Shown: piece after piece, positions 34,730 to 47,710 of the stretch | Numbering within the stretch: position 1 is the first letter of the stretch | How the letters are laid out: every line of letters starts with the position of its first letter | Assembly: GCF_902686445.1 (NCBI RefSeq) | Contig: NC_062226.1 | Span: 11,442,001-11,506,000 of the forward strand | Direction: 5' to 3' | DNA length: 64,000 nucleotides | Origin: Sciurus carolinensis | Lineage: Eukaryota; Chordata; Mammalia; Rodentia; Sciuridae | Program-made: the position numbers and the translations under genes | The notes under the pieces: generated by a model | Database searches by the model: none | The model's input: only the letters and a program-made list of their open reading frames with translations | What the model was told of the DNA's origin: nothing

Positions 34730-37235
34730 TCATAGGGTAGTAATGTCCGCTTCATTCTACTATCTTTCCTACCCTCATACACCCTCCCCTCCTTTCACTC
34801 CCTTCTACCTAAAATAATTCTGTTCTTCCCACCCCCAACCCCCCTATTGTGAATTAGCATCCACATATCAGAGAAAACATTTGGCCTTTGATTTCTTGGG
34901 ATCAGCTTATTCCTCTTAGCATGATATTCTCCAGTTCCAACAATTTACCAGCAAATGCCACAATTTCCTTGTTTTTTAAGGTTGAGTAATATTCTATCAT
35001 ACACACACACACACTTTTTTATCCACTCATCTGTTGAAGGGCATCTAGATTGGTTCCATAGTTTAGCTATTGTGAGTAGAGCTGCTATAAACACTGATGT
35101 GATTGCATCACTGTAGTATGCTGATTTTAAGTCCTTTGGAAATAATCCGAGGAGTGGGACAGCTGGGTCAAATGGTGGTTCAAGTTTTCTAAGGAATTTC
35201 CATACCACTTTCCATAATGGTTACACCAATTTGCATTTCCACCAGCAATGTATGAGTGTACCTTTTCCCCCACATCCTCGCCAACATATATTGTTGTATT
35301 CTTGATAGTTGCCATTCTGACTGGGGTGAGATGAAATCTTAGAAGTCTTGATTTGCATTTCTCTAATTGCTAAAGACGCTGAACATTTTTTCATATATTT
35401 GTTGATTGACTGTATATCTTCTTCAGTGAAGTCTGTACAGTTCCTTACCTTTATTGGGTTATTTATTTTCTTGGTGTTAAGCTTTTTGAGTTCTTTAAAT
35501 ATCCTGGAGATTAATGCTCTGAGGCACACGTGGTAAAGATTTTCTCCCATTCTGCAGGCTCTCTCTCCAGGTTATTGTTTCCTTTGCTGAGAAGCAGTTT
35601 TTAAGTTTGAATCCATCTATTTATTGTTTCTTGATGTCTTGCACTTCAGGAGTCTTAAGGAAGTCACTAAGCCCACATGGTGTAGTCTTGGGCTTACTTT
35701 TTCTTCTATTAGGCGCAAGGTCTCTCATCTAGTGCCTAAGTCTTTGACCCACTTTGAGTTGAGTTTCATGCAGAGTGAGAGACAGGGTTTAATTTCCCTT
35801 TGTCACATGAGGATTTCCAATTTTCCCAACCATTTATTGTATAGGTTATATTTCCTCTACTGAATGTTTTTGGTACCTTTGTCTAGTATGAGATAACTAT
35901 CTATGTGGGTTTGTCTCTGTGTCTTCTATTCTGTACCACTGGTCTACTTGTGCGTTTTGGTGCCAATACCATGCCATTTTACTACTATGGCTCTGTGGTG
36001 TGGTTTAAGGTCTGGTATTGTGATGCCTCCTGCTTCACTTTTCTTGCTAAGGATTGGCTATTCTGGATCTCTTATTTTTGCAAATGAATTTCATGATTGT
36101 TTTTTCTAGTTCTATGAAGAATGTCATTGGGATTGTATTATATCTGCATAACGCTTTTGGTAGTATAGCCATTTTTGACAATATTAATTCTGCCTATCCA
36201 GGAATATGGGAGGTCTTTCATCTTCTAAGTTCTTTTTCGATTCTTTCTTTAGTGTTCGGTAGTTTTCGTTGTACTATTTCACCTCTTTTGTTAGATTAAT
36301 TCCTAAGGTTTTTTTTTTTGAAGCTACTGTGAATGGGGTAGTTTTCCTAATTTCTCTTTCAGTAGGTTCATCACTGATGTATAATAATGTGTTTGATTTA
36401 TGGGTGCTGATTTTATAAACTGCTACTTTGCTGAATTCAACTGAGTTTTAGAAGTTTTCTGGTACAATTTTTTGGCTCTTCTAAATGTGCAATCACATCA
36501 TTGGCAAATAGTGATAGTTTGAGTTCTTCTTTTCCTATTCACATCCCTTTAATTTCCTTCTTCTAATTGCTCTGGCTAGAGTTTCAAAGACGATGTTGAA
36601 AAGATGTGGTGAAAGAGGGCATCCTTGTCTTTTGTTCCAGTTTTTAGAAGGAATGCTTTCAATTTTTCTCCCATTTAGAATTATGTTGGCCTTGTTAGCA
36701 TATAGTTTTTATGGTTTTGAGGTATGTTCCTACTGTTCCTAGTTTTTCTAGTGTTTTGAACATGAAGGAGTGCTGTATTTTGTCAAAAGCTTTTTCTGCA
36801 TGCATCAGTTGAGATGATCATATGATCCTTGTTTTTAAGTCTACCAATGTGATGAATTGTGTTACTGATTTCCATATGTTGAACCAACCTTGTTTCCCTG
36901 GGATGAACCCTACTTGAACATGTTGCACAATCTTTTTAATATGCTTTTGTTTGCGATTTGCTAGAATCTTACTGAGAATTTCTGCATCTATGGTTCATCA
37001 GGGATATTGGTCTGAAGTTTTCTTTCTTTGATGTTTCTTTGTCTGGTTTTGGTATCAGGGTGATATTAGTCTCATGGAATAAGTTTGGAAGGGTTCCCTC
37101 CTTTTCTATTTTATGGAATACTTTTGAGGAGTATTGGTGTTAATTCTTCTTTGAAGGTCTTACAGAACCTGGCTGAGAATCTGTCTGGTCCTGGGCTTTT
37201 CTTGACTGGTAGAAGCACTGCCTTATTTTCAAATC
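34730..37235 (-). mobile_element. L1 LINE, antisense, 2.5 kb (ORF2 RT to 3'UTR)
   Basis: Read on the minus strand it starts just before the reverse-transcriptase domain and runs through the C-terminal region to the G-rich 3'UTR. Decayed peptides include [43 protein letters not shown] and FIAALLTIAKLWNQ. The frame is broken many times, so it is inactive. Unlike the other young L1 copies here, it lacks the last roughly 130 bases of the 3' end and the A tail. It lies in the same orientation as RABGAP1. Confidence 0.9.
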
Positions 37236-37299
37236 CTTCCTTATCTCCTCAAAACCCATAGGATAAAGTGCAAATTCATAAGTTTATTCTACTAATCTT

Positions 37300-37665
37300 C
37301 CCATAACAATATATCTATCTTTCCAGTCATTTACAGATCATATCAAACTACTAGACTTTCCCAGGAAACAACTTCCAAGCATCCAACCTTTAAATAGGCT
37401 GTTCCCTTTTCTGGACAGCCCTCTTTCTCTTATGTATTCTTTAAGATTGACCTTAAATTCTGTTACTTCCTCTGGGAGATCTTAACCCCTCGAGACAGTT
37501 TTATCACTTCTTTCTCAGAGCTACCATAATATTAGCATACATATTTACTAGCATTGCTGCTTGTTTTAGAGGATAGTCAGTGGGCACCTTCAACCATACT
37601 GTGTGTACTTTGTTCCTCAAGTTATCTTTGACTCCTTAAAGCTTTGAAGAGTGACTGGTATAGAA
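37300..37665 (+). repeat. L2 LINE fragment
   Basis: TAGGCTGTTCCCTTTTCTGG, CTTCCTCTGGGAGATCTTAA and GAGCTACCATAATATTAGCA follow the order of L2 3' sequence. Confidence 0.5.
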
Positions 37666-37865
37666 TACATTTGAAACACATTTTTACATAAACTTTATAA
37701 AATGTAAAAAACAGATGCCAAAGTAGAATATTGGATTTTCTGCAAAGTCTGGGTTAGTATATATAGCAAAAGAAATCTGAATAATTTTAACTTTATTTAA
37801 AAACAAAACTACCATCATTCCCCATCATTTTAAGCAAGTGTCATTAAGATTTAACATTTACAATA

Positions 37866-37980
37866 AGAGTACAGTGGTAGAGTGTTTGCCTAGAGGGCTT
37901 AAGAACCTGGGTTCACTTCTCAGCACCACAAAAAGAAAAATGGAAGATGAAGAAGAAAAAAAAAAAAAAAAAAAAAAAAA
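37866..37980 (+). repeat. ID SINE, 5'-truncated, with A28 tail
   Basis: CAGTGGTAGAGTGTTTGCCT to GGGTTCACTTCTCAGCACCA, then an A-rich region with AGATGAAGAAG and a long A run. Confidence 0.8.
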
Positions 37981-40679
37981 CTCCACTGGAGAGTACCAAA
38001 GAGCATGCTGCAATACATACATAACAATTTTTTTCAAGTTCCCACAGAGACTTCTATCAGTTAACACAAATAAAAATTTTTATTTAAAAAGCAAAATAAT
38101 ATATATGGATAATAGGTCACATTTAGATTTGTTTTCATCTCCACATAATCTACATTAAAAAGAAGAGTTTTTCAAGAAATTTTGCACTAAGAAGACAAAC
38201 AATAAACCTAAAATAGACAATTTAACAGAAATAAATGCTATGCATATAATATAAATATTTTTAAGGACAAAGACTGGTGAGTGATTTACTCATTATTCCA
38301 CTTATAAAGCATGGTAGGAATAATAATGGGATCTCCCAGGTAGCACAACTCCAGGAGGCACAATTCACAGCATGGTCTATTGAAATTGTACACTCAAGAA
38401 CTATCCTGTATGTAGCAAATGCAACTGAACACAGTACCAATTATATGTATTTCAGGCAACTTCACCATGGCTTTCTTACAAGGATTATCTTATTTAAATC
38501 TCATATCATAGCACCTGCCAATTAGTAAGCATCTAAGTATTCCCCTACTCCATGCAGTTCTTTCCAAATAAACTGATTCCCTTACTAGACTTGAAAAAGG
38601 AAAACAATAACTTAAAAAACAAGTAGTTAAAACACAGAACAAGAAATTCTACTTTTTCTGGTTCAGAGAATTCCAAGAACACACCTACTTTTCATGTGCA
38701 AAAGAAACCCTATTGGAATAACATGTCCTTCTAAATATATCAAGTAAAAATAATAACTTATATGGTAGAATTGGCTACAAGTCTGTTTCCTTGAGAGCAA
38801 AATTGCATTTATGGAAACAAAGGCCAAATGTTCCATAGGCAACAGCCAGTCATTTCCTGGACTCAATCTTCTATTTCTAACTTTAGAGTCCTTACTTCCC
38901 TTTACTGCTATAATACCAACTAGACCTCACTTGGTGTTCCAGTTAATATGCAAAACTACTTTAGACATTTTGGGACCCTTTTCTGGAAACGGATTTCAAG
39001 ATAGCATGCTTAGGAAATAAGTTTGTGATTGAGAAACCCCTAAATGATTCAAAAACTTTTTAAAAATCCTAATTATCTGCAGAGTTCCTAATATTTTATC
39101 CTGATGCAGAGAACATAAATAAATAAAAATTGTTCAAACTGAATAATCTTGCTTAATTTGACTATAAAAGCTGAGTCATTAGATAGTAAGTATATAAAGC
39201 TTAGTTTTGTCAGAAGGGAAGGCATACATGAACCAAAAGTCCAATATGAATATTTGAAGAGTTAAGTTACTAATTTCAAATCTACTCACATTCATTCTGT
39301 GATCTTTAATAAATCACTAAATATAAATTGCTTTGGGCTTCATTTGATCATTTGATAAACTACAGCTGTTCTGATGATCTATGTCTTTATCATACCATAC
39401 AAAGGACCAAAAAAAAAAAAAAAACAACCTGAAGTAACCATTAGGAATTGCTAATATTGCTGCAAAACAAAAAGAGGAGAGGAGGGACAAAATTAATCTT
39501 CAAAAGTCAATGGCAGAAAGACCCAAAACATTTATAATTATTTTGCTAAATAATGGGAATATAGATGGGTTCTTTTTAATTTTTTTTATTGTTTGATCTC
39601 ATATCACACACACATTATTTTTATAATTAGAGAAAGCAAATGACAAAGGCTATTAGGATCTTGAGAGGAAAAAAGTAAACACAATTATATTGCATGCAGT
39701 GGTCTTGATTCTAGGCCCTAACAAGTCTTTAGTTCCTACCAACAGCCACAGACCCATTTTTTTCTACAAGAAATTCTTAGTAATTCTGCAAGGCTTTACT
39801 CAACTTACCTACTCTATGAAACCTGGCTTTTTTTTTTTTCCAGTCAATGATTATGTTCTTACACAAATCTGCTCTACCTATATTTCTGATGAACTGTATC
39901 ATATTTACAGATGTAGTCTTCACCACTACCATTCTGATCTCTTAATTGGTATTCATAGTTCAGTAAATTTGCTCACTGAAAAAAAGGTCTGTATTACAAG
40001 ATTACCAGATTATGCAACAAATAATATCACAAATTGAGGTCAGAAGACTTACTTCAGGCATTATTAATATAGAGTGACTATTGTATCTAACAATTTTAAT
40101 AAAAGTTGGCAACTTTATTCCAACTAAGTAATGTCAATTTGATTTTAAGAAGAAAATTATGAGGATTAAATGTCTTAAATTCTCTACCAGATCATTCTGC
40201 CTAATGCATATTAGCTCATAAACATACCCCAAACAACAGTCATAGAGTATCCTTGGCTAAGAGTCAAAGATTGCTACTTCAAAAGAAAGTTTATGGTAAG
40301 TTAAAAAAAATACAAAATGTTCTGATTTTATGGCCAAGTTCTCTGATTTTGAGCTGTCGAATCATTTTATAAAGAAAAATGTCTTTGTTTTTTATAACTA
40401 TATCATCATATAACATTCTTCTTTGAAGGGTTACCTATAAAAACATTACCCACTCCAATGATCTGACTCTTCCCTCAAGCTGAGTTAGGCTTCCATTTAC
40501 TCTTTAGCATCCTTTTTTTACCTGTACCACAGCATTCATCTAACTACATTGATGTTCAAAATATATATGGCTACAAAATCTCTACACCACTTTAAACAAG
40601 AGTCAGAGTCAATTTCCCCAAATTCTGAATTGAGACTTTGAACAACAGAATCAAGTAGAAAGTGACACAATATAATTTC

Positions 40680-40950
40680 TAAGCTTTAGCCTTAAGAGGC
40701 CTTACAGCTTCCACTCCTACCCCAAGACCACTGGGCTGTGAAGTCCAAGATGAAAGACCACATGGAGAGCAAAACCCAGCTATCCAGTCAAGCACAGCCT
40801 CCAACCAACCTATCAGAAAAATGCAGCTGTGTGAACACAAATAACAGCAGTAAAATCATCTACTCAACTCACAAAATCATGAGAAATAAATCATTTTAAG
40901 CCACTGAGGGAAGCAGTTTGTTACAATACACAAATTAGAACATACACCAT
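40680..40950 (+). repeat. MLT1-like LTR fragment
   Basis: GGCCTTACAGCTTCCACTCC, AGACCACATGGAGAGCAAA and the end AATAAATCATTTTAAGCCAC followed by GTTACAATACACAAATTAGA resemble MLT1-type LTRs (an old endogenous retroviral class). No internal or coding sequence is attached. Confidence 0.55.
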
Positions 40951-41039
40951 AACATGATTTTTAAAAATTCTCATCCACCTTGAACTATAAGCATATTGAA
41001 GACTGGCACCATGTCTGTTCAACCTTTCAATATCTTCTC

Positions 41040-41630
41040 TTTGACTGTGATGTTCTCCAGTTTCCCTATCTTACCTCTTGAGACTCACTGCATTCTCTGA
41101 AGTTGGAGCTTTCTGCCTTTTATTGCTTTTAGAAAACAATTCATTATCTCAAGTATTTCCTTTTCCCCATTCTTGCCTCATGGAACATTTAGATATATGT
41201 TGTTACTTCTCATCTTCAGTCTCCAGGTCTTATAACTGCTCTTCATATTTTATCATCTTTCAATGTTATCTTCTTGATAACTTCCTCATCCATTTTCCAG
41301 GCATCTGATTCTCTCTTCAGTCATGTTTACTTTGCTGGCTTCTAAATTTCATTTGTAGAAATTCTAATTTTAGTTTGCTTAATCCTTTAAAAATTTTTGA
41401 TAATTTTGTTCTTTCTAATGTTTTCAATTTTTCTTCAAGTTCTTAATTATTTTAACTACATTTGCCTTAAAGGTTACACTTTATAATTCTAATGCTTGAG
41501 TTCTGATGGAATTCAATACTGCTGGAGTTTATTGACTTGCTCATAGTGAAATGTCCTTTGTATACATTTATAAATTTTGTAGCGTGTGTTCTTCTTTATC
41601 AGAGTTATACTATTTATGGGAATACCATAT
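41040..41630 (-). repeat. Possible old LINE 5' region, antisense
   Basis: A T-rich stretch with motifs such as TTTCATTTGTAGAAATTCTA and AATTTTTCTTCAAGTTCTTA that recur in antisense old L1/HAL1 sequence. Classification is weak. Confidence 0.3.
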
Positions 41631-41765
41631 AGCCTTAATGGCAAGAAGATTCCTCCAGAATAGCTTTGTAATTGCTTCTCTCAAATGTCTCAAGAATATT
41701 ATCAACCCAAGAATATTCAGGTAGTATAAATTCAAATCCCAAGCATACATGAGAGCAAGTCGTTA

Positions 41766-42212
41766 TGGTTTGGATATGGAATGTCCCCCAAAAGTTCATG
41801 TGTTGAAGAGTTGGTTTCCTATGCAGCAATATCCAGAGGTAGGACTTTGGAAAGCAACTGGATCACGAGGGTTCTAATTTCATCAATGCATTAATTCATT
41901 CAATGGATTAATAATTTGAATGGACTCCCAGGAAGTGGTAGAATCTATAAGTAGGTAGGATTGTTGGAGTAAGGAGGTCTCTGGGAGTATGCCCTTGGGG
42001 ACTATATTTTTGTCTCTGGCCCATTCTTCTCTCTGTTTCTCAGCTGCCAGGAGCTGAGCAGTTTTCCTCCACCACACCCTTCCACCAGGATATTCTGTCT
42101 TATCTTAGGCCCAAAGCAATGGAACCAGCTAACAGTGGGCTGAAACATCAAAATACATCTTTTCTCCTCGTTAGGTATTTTAATCCTGGCAACAAAAACC
42201 TGAGTAACACAT
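41766..42212 (+). repeat. MaLR-type solo LTR
   Basis: Starts near GTTATGGTTTGGATATGGAA and contains GTCCCCCAAAAGTTCATGTG. It ends near TTAGGTATTTTAATCCTGGC, followed by AACCTGAGTAACACA. These are landmarks of the ERVL-MaLR LTR group. It is solitary, without coding retroviral sequence. Confidence 0.7.
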
Positions 42213-44095
42213 AAGCCTACTGGCACAAATTCTTAACAAGACCCCCATCCAAAGCAATCTAAGCTAAGACACGTAAGTTTCCTTATTTTCTTCCCATAAT
42301 GTAAGTAGATATCTTCTCCCATCCTTTCAGAAAGATGTAGCCCCTGAGGATTTTTTATGAGATTGTGGCTCCAATACCTCTCTTTTGAACACAAGGCCTA
42401 ACTCTTGTCCAATTTAGTTATCAAAACCCAAGTACCTTGGTTACAAAGAACAGAAATTTCCCAGTGCAGTTCCAATATCAATTCAAATGAATACCTATAA
42501 CTCTCAGTTCCCTGTTTCTGTCCCTTGAACGTTTTCATTCCTTAACACTATCCAACTAAAAGGTTATATTTTTATATATTTTTATATTTCTTTCAGCTTT
42601 CCTAATTAGTTTATATTTGGACATTTTTATGGTTTCTAAATCATCACATATTTCCAAAAATATGTTCTTATCCTTAGTCCCTAAAACAGCAATGGTAGGT
42701 TACCAGTTGACAAATGAACTTTCAACAAAATACTCAATTAGAACTTTGTGGTTGAAGAGTGACAGACTTTATAGAACTTTTAAAATGTTTTCTAAAATCC
42801 AACATGTTCCTACTTTAACTGTTATATGTTCTAAAGCATGTATTTTAACAAAACCAAAAAAATGAAGAAAAAACCCTGAAATCCTTGGAATTTACTGTTT
42901 GGTATTGTACCTCAATGAGATGACAAAACAGATAGGTAAGATATTGTACAAGTTTTCATTATTATTTTGTTACTCTAAGGTGCTGAGTGAATAGTTATAA
43001 AACAAAGTATCACTGAGCAAAACATCTTCAGTACTTCTATTTATCTATTATCCTTCTTTTGATTTTTACAAATTTAACAATGAACTTATTACTTCTTCAC
43101 TTATCAATTCTACATATAATAAACCTACATAATATACAGATATACTGAAATTACATGGAAATACATACAGAAAATGTTTTAAATTTGGAAAACATTCCTC
43201 AGTTTCTATCTCTACAAAATCAGAAGTTACCTTTTTCTGAGGAAAAGAAAACAAGATATGAGAGCAAAAACAGGTTCTCTGCAAGAGCCCTAAGGGTCCT
43301 TCAAATGGACCATAAATGTGAGTTCCACAAATCCGAAACAATAACAGTCAAACAAAACAGTAATTGAAATTTTTACAAGAAAATTTTCAAATCAAAGATT
43401 GATTTATTTGAACCTGCACTACTATATTCTTTCAGTAACTGTTCCTAGGCTAACTCTTTCATTTTTGCACAGGAAGCCCTTTTCCCTACTCAAAGATTTA
43501 ACTCTTCTTTTATATTAGTAATGTGTCATTTTTACTGAATAATTCCCATTGATACAGAAATATCCTAAAATTCATCACTGGAAACAAATCCCCCTTAGCC
43601 ATCACTGAATTTTCCTGCCTGCCCCTTTCATAGTAACAAATCTTTGAAAGAATTGTTCTTATCTTTTGCCACCTCTTTCTCACCTCCTGTTTACTACCCA
43701 ACTCACTAATGCTCTCATCTTTCCACAAAGACACTCTTTTTGAGGGTCAATGAGGTCTCCATCTTGTCATTTTTTAGTCACCATTTATATGAACCTTTTA
43801 ACAGAATCAGAAATGTTACTCTTGCTTTCTTGGAATATTTTCTTTACCTATATTCCAAGGCATTCTGTTGTTGTTTTCCATAAACCTCACTAGTTATTTC
43901 TTCATAGTGTTCTCTGTTACTTTCTCTTCAGCTCAATCTCTAAACGCTGAAGTGCCCCAAGAATCACCTCATAACTCTTCTCTTCAGTATCTAGTCACAT
44001 TATTGTAACAGTGGTCTGCCTCGTGCTTTTCCATCTCCCAAATTATCAAGTGAATTTTGACAACCCCCTCCCCCAAATCAAGGCACACCTGGAAT

Positions 44096-44265
44096 ATCAC
44101 CTCTTTAAAAACCTCTGTTCCCCCTGATGGGCAGATCATAGTCTCTGGGACAGAAGTTCCCAACCTGTGTTTCTCCTTTGTTAGAAAAACAGTAAAAACT
44201 TTTTCCTTTTTCTCAAAACTATGTCCTTGTTATTGGATTGCATCAGGACAAGGGCTGAGCTTTGG
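44096..44265 (+). repeat. Unclassified interspersed repeat, copy A (LTR-end-like)
   Basis: TCACCTCTTTAAAAACCTCT through GGGCAGATCATAGTCTCTGG to CAGTAAAAACTTTTTCCTTT aligns well by eye with 58686-58815. The layout resembles the R-U5 end of a retroviral LTR, but the family is not identified. Confidence 0.5.
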
Positions 44266-44578
44266 TAATACTATGGATGATTTAATCTCATCCCATAGTT
44301 TTGAGTAATATCTTCATGTTGTTAATGCCAGTCACAACCTTTCATAAGCAGTGGACTCATGCATCCAACTATCTGTATAACATCTCCAAATGGTATCTAA
44401 TAATCATCTCAAATTTAATATGTTCCCCATTCCCAATCCTAGTCTTTCCTTTCTCTTTCCCATTTCAGAAAATGGTACTAACTAAAAACCTCAGATCAGA
44501 TCTTAAAATTGTTTACTTCTCTCTTTGCCTCAAACACCCCATCACATTTACCTACATTACTACAACCATTTCTTTTAG

Positions 44579-44655
44579 ATGAAGAGGTAGCTTATTGGTA
44601 GAGTGCTTGCCTAGCATGCATGAGAACCTGAGTTCAATCCCCAGCTCTGAAAAAG
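44579..44655 (+). repeat. ID SINE
   Basis: ATGAAGAGGTAGCTTATTGG, GTAGAGTGCTTGCCTAGCAT, GAGTTCAATCCCCAGCTCTG. Confidence 0.8.
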
Positions 44656-44932
44656 GGTGGAGAAAAAAAAGTTATCTTCAAAACATACCCTGAAACAGAG
44701 CTCTTCCCTCTTTACTGCTGCTTTTACCACTTCCCTGCCAATTATCCAATAGTAGCCAGGGAGCTTTGTCAATATATATACACACACACACATTTATTAA
44801 GATATAGTTCACTTACCATACAATCCACCTACTGAAAAGTATATGCTAAATAGTTTTAAGTACATTTGCATATGTGTGTAGCCACTACCAAAGTCAATTT
44901 TAAGACATTTACATCACAAAAAAACACTACCA

Positions 44933-45018
44933 GGATATGGCTCAGTGGAAGGATACTTGCCTGGCATGCGTGAGACCCTGCATTTGATCCCTAGCACACA
45001 AATAAAAAAAAAAAATAA
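44933..45018 (+). repeat. ID SINE, diverged
   Basis: GGATATGGCTCAGTGGAAGG to TTTGATCCCTAGCACACAAA and an A-rich tail. Confidence 0.75.
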
Positions 45019-45019
45019 A

Positions 45020-45118
45020 AAGGGCTAGCAGTATAGTCATGTGGTAGAACAACCCTGGGTTCAATCCCCAGTACCACAAAGAGAAAATAAAATGAAAAAA
45101 AAAAAAAAAAAACAAAAA
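45020..45118 (+). repeat. ID SINE
   Basis: AGGGCTAGCAGTATAGTCAT to GGTTCAATCCCCAGTACCAC and an A tail, head to tail after the previous ID. Confidence 0.8.
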
Positions 45119-45462
45119 AACAAAACACTACCATATAGCCTTGGATATCATCTCCCAGAATCCTGGACTTAAACGATCACTAATCTACTTTCTGTCTCTG
45201 AAGATATGTCTATTCTAAATATTTCATATTAACATAATTATACAATCTGTGGCTGACATGTTATTTAGCATGTTGTCTATGTTGTAACAAGTATCAGTAT
45301 TTCATTCCTTTTTATGGCTGAATAATATTCAATTGCATACCACATTTTGTTTACCCATTCAGCAAGTGACAGACCCTTAGGTTCCTTATATACCCTAGTA
45401 TGTTTTTAGATATTATTTATAACTACTTTCTTCCATTCCATTCTGTGGGTTCTCTCCCCGCT

Positions 45463-45697
45463 TTTTTTCCTGTTTTTGGAACAGCTGATAGACTACAAGG
45501 CCTTGCACAAACAAGGCAAGTGCTCTACCACTGAGCTCTATCACTGGCCCACCACCCGCTTTTTTTTTTTTTTTTTTTAAGTTTTATTTTGAGCCAGGGA
45601 CTTGCTTGCCAAGTTGCGCAGGCTGGCTTCAATTCTCTTGCCTCAGACTCCCACACAGTTGGGATGAGAATAGCTGGGATTACAGGAATGCTGCCAC
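45463..45697 (-). repeat. Composite B1-ID SINE, diverged
   Basis: ID half (ACAAGGCCTTGCACAAACAA; CTCTACCACTGAGCTCTATC), a T18 tract, then a B1-like half (CAAGTTGCGCAGGCTGGCTT). Confidence 0.7.
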
Positions 45698-46809
45698 TTT
45701 CTTGATAGTATATTTTGAAACATAAAAGACTTTAATTCCTAAGGAGTTCAATTTACTATTTTTCTTAGCTCTTTTTGTTTCTGATACGCTAAGAATCTAC
45801 TGCCAAATTCAAGTCACGAATGTTTACCTCTGTATTTTCTTATAAAGGCTGTATAGTTTTAGCTCTTACTCTTAGGTCCATGATCCACTCTGAATTAATT
45901 TTTACATAGGGAGTGGGGTAAGGGTTCAACCTCATTCTTTTGCAGGTGGCTATCTAGCAAAATAATGAAAAAACTGTTTAAAAAAATAAAACAAAACTAT
46001 TCTTTCCTCACTGCATGGTCTTCATACTCAAATGATCTGATCAGTACCACACTGTTTTGATAATAATCACTTTTGGTAAAGTAAGTTTTGAATTCATAAG
46101 TAAAAACTGTGAAACACTGCTCTGCATTTGGCTATTCAGGATTCTTTGCAATTCCATATAAATTTTAGAATCACCTTATCAATTTCTTCAAAAATATTTC
46201 TGGGACCCTGATAAGGATTTTATTGAATATGTAGGTAAATTTGGGGAGTACTGCCATCTTAATATTAAATCTTTTGATCCAGAACACTGGTTGTCTTTCC
46301 ACTTACTTAGATCTTCTCTAGTATCTTCCAATATTTTCCAGTTTCAGAGTATAAACTGTACTCTTCAACAACATATGTTGTTCTTTCTGATGCTATTATA
46401 AATAGAATTATTTTCTTATTGTCATTTTATGATATGTAACTCAAGTGTACAGAAATATAATTATTTCATATTGATATTTGTATATTGCAACCTTGTTAGG
46501 TTCCTCAGGATTTCCTATATAAAAAGATCATGTCGTTTGCAAACAGTTTTTATTCCCTCATTTTTTAATCAGGACACCTTTTTAAAGCTTTTTTTCATCC
46601 AAACTACTCTAGCCATAACCTCCAGCACAATGCTGAACAGATGTGAAAAATACTGACATTATTATTTGTTCCTGAACTTAGGGGGAAAGCATCTTCCACT
46701 CCTTTCATTGTTAAGTATGACCTTAGGTATGGGATTTTTATAGGTGCCTTTTGTTGAATTGATAAGTTTCACTCTATTCCTATTTTGAGTTTTTTGTTTC
46801 TTTCATTTT

Positions 46810-46840
46810 CTCATGAAAAAGTTTTTTTTTTTTTTTTTTT
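46810..46840. repeat. Poly-T tract in old L1
   Basis: A run of about 20 T inside the antisense L1M region, with no SINE attached. Confidence 0.7.
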
Positions 46841-47484
46841 TCCAAATGGGTTTTCTACATTTACTGAGATAATCATGTGGTTTGGGGACTTTGTTTTAGT
46901 GATATGGTATACCACATTAACAGATTTTCAAGTGTTAAATCTAATCTTACATTTCTGGGATAAATCCCATTTGGTCATGGTGTATAATCCTTTTTATATG
47001 TTGGTAATTAAACTTGAAAGTATTCGGTAAAGGATTCTGTGTCCATGTTGATAAAAGATACTGGTATGGAACTCTGTTGTGATGTTTTTGTGCTATTTGT
47101 ATCAGGATAATACTGTTCTCCAAGAATGAGTTGGTAAGTACTTCCTACTTTTCTATTTTTGGTCCAAGTTTATGATGAACTGATTCTTATTTACATATTT
47201 AATAGAAATCAGGGAAGAAATCATTTAAGTTTTAACTGGGGTACTTTTTTGATAATTCAATCTCTTAATTTGTTGTGCTTATTCAGACTATTAGTTTTAT
47301 GTCTTTCTAAAAATCTACCCAATTATCTAATTTATTAGAATACAGCATTTGTATTCATTTATGATTCTTTTAATATATGTAAGGCCACAATCAACGAAGT
47401 AAAAAAATTGGACAGCATGGGCACTGAAGTCTTTTTTGTGTTTTAAAATATACTATCAAAAAATTAAAAACAAACAAACCCACA

Positions 47485-47710
47485 GAGGGGGCATAGTGGT
47501 ACAATCCTGTGATCCCTGCCACTTGGGAGGCTGAAGTAGAAAGACTGAAGTGGATAGTCAGTCTGAGTAACTTAGCAAAACTCTGTCTCAGAAAAACAAT
47601 AAAAAATGCTGGGGTTGTAGCTCAGTGGTAGAGCACTTGCCTACTACATACTAGGCCCTGGGTTTAATTCCCAGTACCACCACCCCTCCAAGAAAAAGAG
47701 AAAAAAAAAG
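47485..47710 (+). repeat. Composite B1-ID SINE
   Basis: GGGGGCATAGTGGTACAATC start, CTGTCTCAGAAAAACAATAA linker, TGCTGGGGTTGTAGCTCAGT second half. Confidence 0.85.

Noticed and set aside
34945..35550. Minus-strand frames with protein-like motifs
   Set aside because: They are pieces of L1 ORF2 (C-terminal Cys region and the following segment), broken by frameshifts, so not a gene.
39795..39812. Possible recursive splice site in intron 2 (TAG followed by GTAAG on the minus strand)
   Set aside because: The preceding bases are not pyrimidine-rich, so it does not form a credible acceptor-donor pair.
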